A stretch of DNA of 64,000 nucleotides from Diphasiastrum complanatum (GCA_029204225.1 CM055106.1:37305946-37369945); one strand, 5' to 3'; counted from the stretch's first letter, positions 46,481 through 57,380 are shown. The notes: generated from the sequence alone by a model not told the origin. A program made the numbers and translations.

Positions 46481-46876
46481 ACGCTCTAAAAGTTCAAATA
46501 TAATCTTTGACAATAATCCTAATTTCTACAAACTAATGACTCCTTCACTCTTATCCTACGATACTTAACCTAACCCTTGCCGACCCGCAACAGAAGGCAG
46601 CCACCTTCTTGTACCTCTTATAGTATCCAAGAATCAGCACATGTAGGAATTATAGTTTCTTTTCTGGATCTTCTCGACTGCAACTTCTTCAACCATGGAT
46701 TTATCTTTCTCTAATCACTCAAAACAAAAACAAAATCTATGGTTGAATGTAGAAATATTCTCTCCACTCATTGTAGGAATGCACTCTCTTCAGAATAAAT
46801 GGACGCTCTGCTCATACAATGTGTCAACTCCCTGCTCACAGAATATAGGAATGAAAATAATTTCTCAGAGGTTGAA
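46481..46876. other. No gene recognised
   Basis: Unannotated flank of element G. Confidence 0.45.
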
Positions 46877-46881
46877 CGAAT
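46877..46881 (+). other. Target-site duplication CGAAT (5')
   Basis: Five-base copy directly before the 5' LTR of G; repeated after the 3' LTR at 52303-52307. Confidence 0.95.
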
Positions 46882-47537
46882 TGTGAGAGATTTCAACTAG
46901 TTTAGTCTAGTTTAGTCACATTTTGGTAAATTGTCAATAAGAGGCCAAAACTCATTTTAGACTTAGAGATAAACTTTTTGAAGTTATATTAGTTTAAAAT
47001 ACATTCAATAAACACTTTTGGAAAGTGTGGGAAAGTTGGTAGTCGAGTTTGAGAGAGATTCAAATTTGAAATTTGGGTACATTGAATCTAGACCCAAAAA
47101 TAGTAGGGTTTACATTTTGGAGGGAAAGCCAAGTGGCCAAATAGGGTTTGAAAACTCTATAAAAGGATGTAACTCGTGGAGAGACACATCTTCTCTCTTC
47201 TCTCTCTCTCATTTCATCATTATACATGGTTCTCTTTGGGTTCTACTACTCATTGGTGCACTATCTTGGTGCTATCTTGCAATTCTATGTGTAGAATGAT
47301 CTTTTATTGCTATTCTCGGTTCCACACGTGTGAAATACAGTAGGGTACTGTAATTGTACGGACAACAAACATATTTTATGTTTTGGTTCATGTTTGATCA
47401 ATATCTCTTAGAGTTTGCATCTCATTTTGTATGTAGATGCTGATTTTTCTACATTGGCAGGATTGTTGGTTTGCTCCTTATTGTAACCAAAGATTTGGGA
47501 CATGGATTGGATCTTGAATGATCTGAAATCCTTCACA
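46882..47537 (+). repeat. 5' LTR of element G (656 bp)
   Basis: TGTGAGAGATTTC...ATCCTTCACA, ending at the primer site. It contains a TATA box and a TTCCACACGTGTGAA palindrome with a CACGTG core. Confidence 0.97.
47156..47166 (+). promoter_or_regulatory. TATA box of the 5' LTR of G
   Basis: TCTATAAAAGG; the same sequence occurs in the 3' LTR at 51923-51933. It is followed by a CT-rich tract (TCTCTCTTCTCTCTC), typical of a plant core promoter and 5' UTR. Confidence 0.75.
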
Positions 47538-47550
47538 TGGTATCAGAGCT
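47538..47550 (+). other. Primer-binding site of G
   Basis: TGGTATCAGAGCT directly after the LTR end. Confidence 0.95.
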
Positions 47551-48139
47551 ATTGTGTTTTAGGTTATGAAAGGATAAGCCATCTTTAGCAAGGATTTTGG
47601 AGGAGTTACCAATGCTAGAGCATGCTAGATTGATCTCTACTCAAAAATCAGCATTTTTGCATGTGTAGAATTGATCTTTTGTAGGTCAAAACTCAATATA
47701 GGATTATATACTTGATCAATTCCGATTTCACACTTGGCTTACTGGAATTAGATGATTTTTGGTGCATTAGGAAGGTCTCATTGGAGTATACAAGAAGATA
47801 TACCAAGTTTCTAGAAATTGCATGTAGAATTTGAGATATTCAATTTTTTGTGATTTTGTCAAAACCCTAATTTTAATTGGATCTCTAGTTTGTGAGGTTA
47901 CTGAACTTCATTTGAGTGTGTTTCAATCTTCGGAAGTGGCAAGAATCATTAGATTGAGGATAGATCATAGGTTGATCAAGATTTCACTATTCTATGTGTT
48001 GAGTTTCTAGTTAGAAGTGCTAGAAGAGATTTGAGAGGTTCCATATCTTTGTGATTTCTTCTTGAGTTCATTTTTTGAGATTCAAGAGAGTGCTTTGTGC
48101 ATTGGAACAGGTTGAAAGAGAAGATCAGGTCACTTCAAC
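47551..48139 (+). other. 5' leader of element G
   Basis: 589-bp leader between primer site and gag ATG. Its last part (GTGCATTGG...) is shared with K at 31354. No other feature. Confidence 0.8.
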
Positions 48140-48679
48140 ATGGCTACAAGTGGTGGATTTATGTTGGAGAGCAATGATAGACTTACCTTAATCAACTATT
48201 CTACTTGGAAGGTGAGGATGGAGTCCTTATTGGAGATGAATGAGTTGATGGAGATTGTTGTAGGTTTGGAGGAGAGACCAGCAACTCAACAAGATCAAGT
48301 GAGGTATGACAAGAGAGCAAAGAAAGCTCTACACATGATCAAGATGAATGTTACCAATGAACTTCTCAAGGAAGTTGGTAAGTGCACATCATCTTTGGAG
48401 GCTTGGGAAGCTTTGAAGAAGCTTTATGAATCCAAGTCTACATCAAGAGTGCTTACTCTTAGAAGGAAAATCTTTCAAAGTTTGCAAAAGAAGGAAGAGA
48501 GTACTCATGCTTTTGTTTTGAGGGTTAAAGCATTCAATGATGAGTTAGCATGTATTGATGAAAGCATTAAGGAGGAAGAACTTGTTCAAGTTATACTTAA
48601 TGGCTTGTTGGATGATCATGCTAATCTTGTTCAAAGTTTTGCTATTCAAAAGACTTTGCCAAGTATTGTGGATTTGTAA
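48140..48679 (+). CDS. gag: Copia Gag core of element G
   Basis: ATG at 48140 (MATSGGFMLESNDRLTLIN) opens 179 codons of UBN2-type Gag: YSTWKVRMESLLEMNELM, KKALHMIKMNVTNELLKE, LTLRRKIFQSLQKKEEST, VILNGLLDDHANLVQ. It ends at TAA (48677-48679) in the place where H has VVDLQEILL, so one Gln codon has become a stop. The capsid part is complete and could still form particles; the nucleocapsid part follows in another frame after a deletion relative to H. Confidence 0.88.
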   Translation: MATSGGFMLESNDRLTLINYSTWKVRMESLLEMNELMEIVVGLEERPATQQDQVRYDKRAKKALHMIKMNVTNELLKEVGKCTSSLEAWEALKKLYESKSTSRVLTLRRKIFQSLQKKEESTHAFVLRVKAFNDELACIDESIKEEELVQVILNGLLDDHANLVQSFAIQKTLPSIVDL

Positions 48680-49052
48680 GAGATCTTGGTGAATGAGGAG
48701 TATAGGCTTCAATCAAGAGGAAGGCAAGTGGTTTAAAGGGCAAGATCAAGGTGAGACTTTTTCTTTTGGCAAAAAGAAAGATAAGTCTAAGTTGAAATGC
48801 TTTTATTGTGGAATCAAAGGGCACTTTGCAAATGAATGTTTGAAGAAGCAAAGAGATGAAGGTAGCAAGCAAATCAACTTTACTACTAATGATGAGGATC
48901 TAGGTGGTGGTGATTCTCTTTTGATGTGTTCTTCAAGTCCAATATCAAGTGAAGGTGACAAAGATTCATGGTGGATTGATAGTGGAGCTAGTTCACACAT
49001 GACTAGTCACAAGGAGTTCTTTACTTCTTTGGTCACTTATGATGGAGCATAG
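48680..49052 (+). pseudogene. Zinc knuckle and aspartic protease of element G
   Basis: From about 48720 the frame reads GKKKDKSKLKCFYCGIKGHFANECLKK, with a canonical CCHC knuckle (48798-48839). An acidic linker and the protease start WWIDSGASSHMTSHKEFF (Asp-Ser-Gly at 48978-48986) follow. TAG at 49050-49052 interrupts the protease after YDGA. It is separated from Gag by a frame change and a stop. The RNA-binding and catalytic residues themselves are intact. Confidence 0.85.
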
Positions 49053-49217
49053 AAAGCAATTCACATGGCCAATGGTGGTGAGTGTGTGATTGAAGGTATT
49101 GGTTCAATTCCTATTTGTCTCTCTACTAATAGGAAAGCAAGGCTTGATGGTGTTCTTTACATTCCTTCACTTTCAAAGGATTTGCTAAGTGTTGGTCAAA
49201 TGATAAAGAAATGATAC
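49053..49217 (+). pseudogene. Protease C-terminus / start of pre-integrase of G
   Basis: Reads AIHMANGGECVIEGIGSIPI, RKARLDGVLYIPSLSKDLLSVGQMI, then TGA (49212-49214) two codons before the ATG of the long frame. Matches the corresponding block of B, C and K. Confidence 0.8.
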
Positions 49218-51653
49218 ATGGTAAAGTTTGGTGGTGATGCTTGTTTCATTACAAAGGAAGAAATCTTGGTTGCTAGGGGCAATAAACAAGGTAGACTTTT
49301 CAAGCTTGATGCTTTTGTTATGGCTAACAAAAAGGATGGAATGGAAAAGGAGATTGGTCTTAACTTTCCAAAGTTCCCTTTTAGCATCAATAAGATTGGT
49401 GGATCTTATGCAAAGTCTAAAAAGCTTCCTTATGTTAGATCTAGGTCAAGATCTAATATGTTTCTTGGAGATGTTCATCTTTGTGCTAACTTGGCTAGTC
49501 TTGAGGATAATGATGGTGTTTCAATGGTCCTTCATGGCAAGTGCAAGCATGCAAAAGGTAAGGAAAGAGCTAACTTCATCAATGGAGGTGAAGGTTCTTC
49601 CTTGGAAAAGATTGTTGTTAATGATTTCTTTGATCATATGTCAAAAGATGTTGCTAGGTGCATGCATGAAGGAGGTGGTTCTTCTACATTCTTTTGTGAT
49701 GAGTCCAAGAAAGTCATTTTTCCAGCAAGTGGAGTCACATGTCTTCATAAAGAGAGTAGATCAAATGGTTCTATCAAGAGACTTAGTGAGGGAGATAGTC
49801 ACAAGTCAAGAAGAAGAGAAGTATGTGAAGAGTTCAAAGTAGGATGTACTTTGAATGAAGTCATTGTGAATGATAGTGAGGAAGAATCATTATCATATGA
49901 TTCATTACCTAAAACATTGAGTAGAAGTTCTTGTTTGAAAAAAGAGAGTACTTCAATCACCCTTATGTTGAAGGTACTAATCATTTTTTTCATGGCTTCT
50001 AATGTTTTTGAGGTTTCTACTTCTTATGATGCAATCATTAAGAGGGAGTCTTATGAAGGAAAGAACAATGGAAGATTGGTTCTTGGGAAGATCCAAGGCA
50101 TGGATCTCACATCTCTTCATCAACTCAAAGGATCCTATGATTGTGAATTGATCACTCATGATCGAGATGGCAAAAGATTGGTTGGAGAAGACTACATGGA
50201 ACAAATCGAGAGGCAATTTCTTCAAGGCAAGGGAGATCTCATTGGTGAGCTTATTGAGGTTTGTTATGGACTCAAGAGGGCTGGATTTATTAGGTTTGAT
50301 ACTCATCTTCACCTACTCTACTTCATCTTGGATGGAAAGTTTGGAATCTATCTTTTGATTTATGATGGTGACATTGGTGACATTGTTTTCACTAACCTTT
50401 GTGGAAATTTGAGATCAAGCATTGATGAGTTCTTGTTGGATCTAGATCATATGTTTGAGAGGGAGTATTTCCAGAGGTTCAGGTCTGAAGATATTCATAT
50501 CTTTGATATCTTTGATGATCAAGAGAAAGGTAAGCAAGTGGAAGCGACACACTTTGCTTTACTCACATGTTTTGGAGAATTTTCTTGTGTAGATGATGCT
50601 ATGCAAGTGGATATTGGTTCTCATGGTTTTCATACTGAAAAAGCAAGTAATGGATCTGGAAAACAAAGTTTTTTCAATGACTTTGATGGTCAAGAAGAAG
50701 ATCAAGAGGTTGGTCTCAAAGGGCTTCAACAACACAAAAGGAAAGGTGGCAATTTGGAGCTAGTCAAGAGCATCAAAGGAAGGTTATTTGGCAAAGATGT
50801 TATGGATCTGTTTTTGCAGCTTATTAAAGACTCAAGTAAGGTCAAAGGAGCAGCAAGGAAGTGTTGTTCAAGTTTACTTTACTTGTTCTATCTCATGTTT
50901 GAGCTATTTCATGTGGATGTGTGCAAATTGTCAAGATATGGACAAACTAGCTACATTGTCTTGCAATATCTTATTGTTGGAGTTGTACTAGCATTCTTGG
51001 CTGGTTTTGCAGATGGAAATGAAGCTATTGGAGGTTCATTATGTCACTCATCCATGATCAAGTTCTCAAGTGTTGAGCTACTTGATGCCAATGTTTGGAA
51101 ATTGTCAATTTTTGGTGAATTCATGGTCATTTTCTTGTGTCAAGTAGATCTTGAGGATGGACTAGTGCAACCTACTTGGTTTATGGAGTCATGTGGTGCT
51201 GGATTTGCATCATTTATGTACTCACCTACTCATGGATTTCCAAGGTTTGATTGTTTCTTGTGGCAAGATGGAGATGGAGGCTCATTCATGGAGTTTTATG
51301 GTGGAGACATATCAAGAAAGGACAAAGTTGGAAGAGACAAGCAAGCAAATGGTCATCACTCACATTTATTGTTTGGTTGCTGTAATTTTCCAGAGAGTTC
51401 AAAGTTTGAAACATGGAGGAATCATTTCATTCACATTCTATTTGGTTCTTCATGTTCTAGTTATATCTTGATGTGTAAAATTGATGTAAGAAATAGTGAA
51501 GCATCCAATTTGGACACTATTCTCTATATCAATTATGAAAGATACTTTAGAACCTTAGAAAGAAGATCTATACTTAGTATGGAGATCATTCTAAAGTTGG
51601 ATCAAAGTTCTATTGTGAAAACTATGCCAAAACTAGTTGAAGAAGGAGTGTGA
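49218..51653 (+). CDS. 811-aa unrecognised protein occupying the pol position of element G
   Basis: Residues ~1-35 (MVKFGGDACFITKEEILVA, GRLFKLDAFVM) are the tail of the copia pre-integrase domain. The rest matches no integrase, RT or RNase H: no HHCC, DDE, YVDD or RNase H blocks. Visible: a Ser/Lys-rich region (~70-230), a hydrophobic run LMLKVLIIFFMASNVF (~255), a compact stretch that recurs at 14643-15137 (~250-400), an acidic region FNDFDGQEEDQE, a strong membrane-like segment YIVLQYLIVGVVLAFLAG (~595), and a Cys-rich C-terminal third. The frame runs through the purine tract and stops inside the LTR. ATG at 49218 follows a stop two codons upstream. The function is unknown. Confidence 0.8.
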   Translation: MVKFGGDACFITKEEILVARGNKQGRLFKLDAFVMANKKDGMEKEIGLNFPKFPFSINKIGGSYAKSKKLPYVRSRSRSNMFLGDVHLCANLASLEDNDGVSMVLHGKCKHAKGKERANFINGGEGSSLEKIVVNDFFDHMSKDVARCMHEGGGSSTFFCDESKKVIFPASGVTCLHKESRSNGSIKRLSEGDSHKSRRREVCEEFKVGCTLNEVIVNDSEEESLSYDSLPKTLSRSSCLKKESTSITLMLKVLIIFFMASNVFEVSTSYDAIIKRESYEGKNNGRLVLGKIQGMDLTSLHQLKGSYDCELITHDRDGKRLVGEDYMEQIERQFLQGKGDLIGELIEVCYGLKRAGFIRFDTHLHLLYFILDGKFGIYLLIYDGDIGDIVFTNLCGNLRSSIDEFLLDLDHMFEREYFQRFRSEDIHIFDIFDDQEKGKQVEATHFALLTCFGEFSCVDDAMQVDIGSHGFHTEKASNGSGKQSFFNDFDGQEEDQEVGLKGLQQHKRKGGNLELVKSIKGRLFGKDVMDLFLQLIKDSSKVKGAARKCCSSLLYLFYLMFELFHVDVCKLSRYGQTSYIVLQYLIVGVVLAFLAGFADGNEAIGGSLCHSSMIKFSSVELLDANVWKLSIFGEFMVIFLCQVDLEDGLVQPTWFMESCGAGFASFMYSPTHGFPRFDCFLWQDGDGGSFMEFYGGDISRKDKVGRDKQANGHHSHLLFGCCNFPESSKFETWRNHFIHILFGSSCSSYILMCKIDVRNSEASNLDTILYINYERYFRTLERRSILSMEIILKLDQSSIVKTMPKLVEEGV
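51639..51648 (+). other. Polypurine tract of G
   Basis: GAAGAAGGAG directly before the 3' LTR start TGTGAGAG; also coding for the last residues of the long frame. Confidence 0.9.
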
Positions 51654-52302
51654 GAGATTTCAACTAGTTTAGTCTAGTTTAGTCACATTTTGGTAAATTG
51701 TCAATAAGAGGCCAAAACTCATTTTAGACTTAGAGATAAACTTTTTGAAGTTATATTAGTTTAAAATACATTCAATAAACACTTTTGGAAAGTGTGGGAA
51801 AGTTGGTAGTCGAGTTTGAGAGAGATTCAAATTTGAAATTTGGGTACATTGAATCTAGACCCAAAAATAGTAGGGTTTACATTTTGGAGGGAAAGCCAAG
51901 TGGCCAAATAGGGTTTGAAAACTCTATAAAAGGATGTAACTCATGGAGAGACACATCTTCTCTCTTCTCTCTCTCATTTCATCATTATACATGGTTCTCT
52001 TTGGGTTCTACTACTCATTGGTGCACTATCTTGGTGTTATCTTGCAATGCTATGTGTAGAATGATCATTTATTGCTGTTCTCGGTTCCACACGTGTGAAA
52101 TACAGTAGGGTACTATAATTGTATGGACAGCAAACATATTTTATGTTTTGGTTCATGTTTGATCAATATCTCTTAGAGTTTGCATCTCATTTTGTATGTA
52201 GATGCTGATTTTTCTACATTGGCAGGATTGTTGGTTTGCTCTTTATTGTAACCAAAGATTTGGGACATGGATTGGATCTTGAATGATCTGAAATCCTTCA
52301 CA
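51649..52302 (+). repeat. 3' LTR of element G (654 bp)
   Basis: Near-identical to the 5' LTR. By eye, nine substitutions (seven transitions) and a 2-bp CT indel. Confidence 0.97.
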
Positions 52303-52307
52303 CGAAT
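52303..52307 (+). other. Target-site duplication CGAAT (3')
   Basis: Matches 46877-46881. Confidence 0.95.
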
Positions 52308-52468
52308 GTCCTCTCGACCCCGGAAAAACAAAATAACTCTCTTCTTTGCAGAATCCCTCACTGAATGCGTCTCCCTTTCTCATACCTCGTGAGAGAGAGA
52401 GTGAGAGCAGTTGCCAACCTCTCACTTACAAACACCATCCTATTGTTGTTTTCGAGTGAATCCCCTTT

Positions 52469-52768
52469 CATGGAATTCAAATTTACTCCTTTTGATAAAA
52501 ATTTTGAGGTTCAATTGACAAGTGTCAATTGATAGGTTGATGGCTTCAAATCATTCTGTACTCCATGGCATGGAATTCAAATTTACTCATTTTGATAAAA
52601 TTTTTGAGGTTCAATTGACAAGTGTCAATTGATAGGTTGATGGCTTCGAATCATCCTGTACTCCATGGCATGGAATTCAAATTTACTCCTTTTGATAAAA
52701 AAATTGAGGTTCAATTGACAAGTGTCAATTGATAGGTTGATGGCTTCGAATCATCCTGTACTCCATGA
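52469..52768. repeat. Three tandem copies of an exact 100-bp unit
   Basis: Units start CATGGAATTCAAATTTACTC at 52469, 52569 and 52669. Each contains an inverted repeat with 10-bp arms TCAATTGACA and TGTCAATTGA around two bases. Copies differ at only a few positions. Confidence 0.95.
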
Positions 52769-54576
52769 TGTAACCATCTCCAACGACTAGGAGAAGGGCA
52801 ATTTCTTCAAAACCGACTTTCAATAAAGCTTATAGCACATTTCAAATCATTTCTTTGTTTCAGTTTGAAAAAAAAGTACTTGAATATAGTTTTGGCCTCT
52901 CCGGATAATTTCAAAATTGATCAATTAGGTTGTATTTCAATCTTCCGCATTGTCTCGACCTCGACAATTCTTTTCGTCCAAAGGCACCTGAACGTCTTAT
53001 AAGCATTTTCACCTGCAAAATTTTGCTTTGACTTATATACTTTGCAAGGTCCTAAATCGATAAGGATTCATCGATTTTTTTTTCAGAACTCTTTCAATTG
53101 TGAAGCAATGTTACTAATTTCTTGATTTTAGCTAGAACTCCAAATTGTCTTCGATAATCTTTGATGGATCATGGTTGGTTACGGTTTGAACGATTTTGAA
53201 CTTGCCAACGTATTTTGTTTTGTGGAATCTTTTTGGACCTTATGATAAGATCATGGTCCTAATTTTTCAAGGACATCCTTAATCTTCAAAAGGGTATTAT
53301 TTGTCATGATCATTAATTTAATTGTCGTATTTTTGCTGGTTTGTTGTTTTCATCTTGAACTGAACTTTGATTGTCGTCGTTTGCAGGACCCTTAGCCTTT
53401 GGACCTTTCCTTGAAACTTAAGTCAGTGCCTTAAAGGTACCTGCTGGGCATCTTTTATTAATCATAGTTTAACAAGTACGATGATCAATTACAACATGGC
53501 AAACAATGGCCATTAACAACTATAGATATTTTTGTCCATCATAGTCACTTAGAAGTATTGTTATCTAACAAACTTACTAGAAATAGTAAAGTCTTAAAAA
53601 TAGCTCTAATTCTTCTGATATAACTGTCATTTGATGACTTGATACATTTGAACCTACCATAGAATTTTATAGCTACTCTTAAACATAGATACATTCATAC
53701 ATCAATAAAAAGTGGCATAATAGCAGATTTTGCGCATATGAGATACATCTAGCACATTTTCTTCTAGAAAATCAGCATCAATGATTGTAGTTGCTGAAAT
53801 TTTGAAATTTTGACCAGAAAAATGCGCTACAGGGTTCACCGTCATCATGATAAGCAGATCGAGAGAACACAACTCCCTAACGACGGCCATAGCATCCTGG
53901 TATTGTTGATGCATATGATGCGGTGAGCTTGTATTAAGAGAGTGAGAGACAGATTAATGGTTCGGGGCTGAAGGTTACGTATAAGCATATTAGGGTTTAG
54001 GAATTATGGGGTGCAATTTTAGGCCCTTTCATACACAGTTTTTAGGCATTATGCATTACCATTAGGCTTTACGCTTTAAGCTTCACGCATTACATTTTAG
54101 ACAGTAGGCTTTCTGATTCGAGATCAATCAAAAGATCATTAATCAATCTCATAATAAAGTAATCTAGCAAAACAATTAACTTGTACCCTTAGTCTACAAC
54201 TCTAGCAAACAATTAACTTTTAACCTTAGTCTGCAAATCCAAATATAAAATCTAAAATCATTATCTAAAGCCAACTCATGTGAAATCATCCATACTTTTA
54301 TAGAAGTACTATTAAGTCCTCACAATTCAGATTGGTCCGAATCTGAGATTGTAGTATTTAGTAGTTGTTAGTTTGGTGGAACTTTCCAAAATGATATTTG
54401 ATGTTGATTTTTTTTTAGCATAGCAACTATGCTTATGGCACATCTAACCTTTTAACCACAATGTTAGCCGATTCTATCATAATTTCTAGTCAAAGGCTTG
54501 GCTCAATACTGAAATGCTTAGTAAGTGTCTCGAAGTATTTAATATTTTTGTTACATTCAAGTTGAGCATACAATAG
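52769..54576. other. No gene recognised
   Basis: AT-rich. A run of GGCTTTACGCTTTAAGCTT-like and TTAGGGTTTAGG-like motifs occurs near 53980-54110. No coding frame is supported. Confidence 0.45.
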
Positions 54577-55313
54577 TGTGAAGAATTGAAAAAGATTATC
54601 TATGTTAGATATAGGGGTCTTATGTTTTTTACATCAAGCATCTAGGTGTAGGATGTTGATAGGAATAAATTTGGCATAGATGACAAATTATGCATTTCCA
54701 CTTGTAATGCCACTATTGAGCCAAAATAGAGTAAGAGGCTAAACACTTGCTAATTAGAGTGTAGACAAGTGTAAAGTTTTTGTTTGATGAATTCCAAGAG
54801 GTCCAATAGGATTTAGAGGTGGAACCTTGTGAGGTCCAATAGGAAATTGAGGTGTGCTTGAATATAGTCCAATAGAATTAAGAGGTGCATAGATCAATGA
54901 TCCAATAGGATCAAGAGGTGACAAAATATGGTCCAATCATAGTTAAGCATAGTGGTAGCTTGTGGACCTACTAGTATCATTGTACTCCTCATTTTGAAGT
55001 CAATTGATTTGGTGATTTCATGGATTTTGTGAGTTATTGAATTTCTAGCTTTCTCTCTCTACTCGAGAGCTCATGATGCATTTTCTCTCTCTACCCGAGG
55101 AGAGCAGCTTGTTTTTACTTAGATTATTTTTTGAATACTTCCCACACGTGTGAGTGAGAGTTGGAAGTGATTGAATGCATGTAGTAGTGTGTTTTTGCCA
55201 TAGAATTCAAGATTGATCTTGAATCTCAATCTAGTCTTGATCTTGGTGCATCTACACACCTTAGGAGATCACAAGTACATGTAGTGGACAGTCCACACGT
55301 GTGAAATTCAACA
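54577..55313 (+). repeat. Copia LTR L (737 bp)
   Basis: TGTGAAGAATTG...TTCAACA followed by a primer site; same family as B, C and D and closest to C. Contains the five CCAAT boxes (54803-54937). Only ~60 bp of leader follows before gypsy I sequence starts at about 55376, so the rest of this element is lost. Confidence 0.92.
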
Positions 55314-55375
55314 TGGTATCAGAGCCTACCTAAGGTTACCATGCATTTTGATCCATCTAAGTGAAAAAAAAATTT
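55314..55375 (+). other. Primer-binding site and leader stub of copia L
   Basis: TGGTATCAGAGCC at 55314-55326, then leader as in B up to AAATTTATCAAT, where homology switches to the gypsy LTR. Confidence 0.85.
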
Positions 55376-56079
55376 ATCAATAGAGAGAGAAGAGAGCCAG
55401 TTTTTATAAGCTTGAGCGTTCTTTCCCTCTGTCATCTTTTACAGGTATTATTCTTATCAATTGTGTGAATACACTCTATATGATCTGTAACTGTTTGTGA
55501 TACTGCTTTGTCTGCGTCACACATATTTCTCATGTCTTACTGAATTTTAGCTACTCTAACGTGGATTTTCAGGCATCACCAACGAGCGACAATTCTAACT
55601 AACGCGTGCTAGGAATTAGTCCAAGCTGTTAAGCAAAACTTCATTTAATTTTGAATGAGCTATGTGTTCAGATAATGAACTTGTTTGGTGCTCTGTTTTG
55701 TTTGCTTCTTGTGATAAGAACTAATTCACTATATTCGATTAAGAGGAATCATTAGCCAATACGATTCTGTTTGATGAATCTATTTGCTAGTTGCTGTCTG
55801 ATCTGATTGCTTACTATTATTCAAAAAGTCTGGAAGATAAAGTAATCTCTATAATCACAGACCTTGACCAAATCGTTTCACCATTGGTGTTTCTGGATGC
55901 CAATTTACCCAAATATCTTTGGATAACCAGATATGTCGCTGTAGTATTCATTGTGAATCACATTCCATTTTCCTTCTTACATACACTTATCATACAAAAG
56001 AAGAGATTATTCTCTCTCTTGGGGAAAGATCAAACCTTTAATACTACTTGTGGAAATCTATAATAACTAGGCCACCACA
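55376..56079 (+). repeat. 5' LTR of gypsy element I, 5'-truncated
   Basis: Matches the J LTR (30361-31350, reversed) from TCAATAGAGAGAGAAGAG to CTAGGCCACCACA. About 270 bp of the LTR start seen in J are missing here. Confidence 0.75.
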
Positions 56080-56082
56080 TAA

Positions 56083-56100
56083 TTTGGAGTCGTTGTCGGG
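56083..56100 (+). other. Primer-binding site of gypsy element I
   Basis: TTTGGAGTCGTTGTCGGGG three bases after the LTR end; a decayed TTTGGCGCCGTTGCCGGGG-type site. Confidence 0.7.
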
Positions 56101-56462
56101 GAGATGAATTTCATCTTTTGTAATATTTTTAAGTGTATTACGTCTACGAATCTTTCTCATGTAACGCACGCCAAGAACATACTCTCAAGCAACTATTGAA
56201 CAGAAATGGTTAGAGCGTGCACATCAATTAGAAGCATATAGAAAATTAGAGATTTGTATTTGCAAAATTTGCATAATTCACCAATTAGAGCAAGATTAAC
56301 ACCCGAAGCGTTTAACGCTCTTCTAAACGCTACTACAGCATTTGTAGATTCATTTGAGAAAAGATCCGTTAAAACACCAAGTTCTACAAATCGAGCATAG
56401 TCTAGATCCTGATCCTCCTAGTCCTCCGTCCTCCAAGTCCACCTAGTTCACCACCTGATAAT
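56101..56462 (+). other. Leader of gypsy element I
   Basis: Matches the J leader; ends at the gag ATG. Confidence 0.65.
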
Positions 56463-57380
56463 ATGGCTAACCCAGCGCCACCCACATCTACAAAAATAGG
56501 ATACGATTTTTTTAAGGGATCATCGTCTGAAGATGCGGACAGTTATTTGTCTCAGTTTGAATCTATTACCATAGAAAATAAAGAACATACAAACAAGGAC
56601 AAGGTTAGAATTTTGGCAGGTCTTCTGCGGAAGCAGGCTAGGATTTGGTATAGCTAATTAGTACCGAAAACGGTTAATACTTGGAACGCTTTTAATGCAG
56701 CATTTCTTAAGTAGTTTAGGGAGATAGGATACTCCACTAGATTGTTGGCTCGGCTTAATTCTGTTGAGAAGAAGTCAAAGAAATCACTTAGAAAGTATAC
56801 TCGTAGAGTTAAGAATTTAATAGAGAAGTTAGGAGCCCAATATCCGGTTCCTATGCAAAGCGAATGGTTCTTGGGCGGCTTGCCTAAGAAAATGGATCGT
56901 TATTGTCAACAGGGATTGATGACCTCTTTGGAAGATGTCATCGCCTCTGCCGAGAATTACAAAACTTCTCGAATTTCTCATAGACGAAGGAATGAGAGAA
57001 AAAGTAGTAAAAAGCATAAATTGAAATGTACAGAAGAATTTGAATCATCTATAGAGTCTGAATCAGAATCTGATTCAGTAGATGAGGAAGAGTCTTCAGA
57101 GTATTCATCTTTTTCTTCTTCATCAGAAGAAGAATTCGCTTATAGGAAATCCAAGAGTAGGAACTCAAATAGGAAGAAAAGAATGGAGAAATTTGAAAAG
57201 ATGGATCCATTAAGGAAGAGTGTTGAGATATTAGCAAAAGAAATGAGTGATTTAAAAGTCCAAATGTCTAACTTTAAAGCCAAATGGAAAAAAGCGAAGC
57301 TTAACGCCCATGTTTGGTGTACCGCTTGTGGGAAGGAAGGTCATTCTAGGACCAAATGTCCCAGTTTACAGACTAACTAA
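56463..57380 (+). pseudogene. gag: Gypsy Gag of element I (capsid and first zinc knuckle)
   Basis: MANPAPPTSTKIGYDFFKG opens the frame. FKGSSSEDADSYLSQFESI, KVRILAGLLRKQARIWYS, a stop at 56655, TWNAFNAAFL, a second stop at 56712, then RLLARLNSVEKKSKKSLRKY and WFLGGLPKKMDRY form a Retrotrans_gag capsid domain. A Ser/Glu-rich linker and a coiled-coil part (LRKSVEILAKEMSDLKVQM) lead to the knuckle CTACGKEGHSRTKC near 57318-57360. Two in-frame stops make it a pseudogene. In life it would package genomic RNA. Confidence 0.85.

Larger units (their letters stand above)
46882..52302 (+). mobile_element. Complete young copia element G with integrase/RT replaced by an unknown ORF
   Basis: A 5.42-kb insertion bounded by CGAAT duplications, with two LTRs (656 and 654 bp), primer site, gag, zinc knuckle, protease, a pre-integrase stub, an 811-codon unknown frame, and a purine tract. 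The LTRs differ at about nine substitutions plus one 2-bp CT indel, so the insertion is recent. No integrase (HHCC, DDE), RT (YVDD) or RNase H motif is present. Gag-pol frames carry stops at 48677, 49050 and 49212. Movement must therefore have depended on another copia element. Confidence 0.93.
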
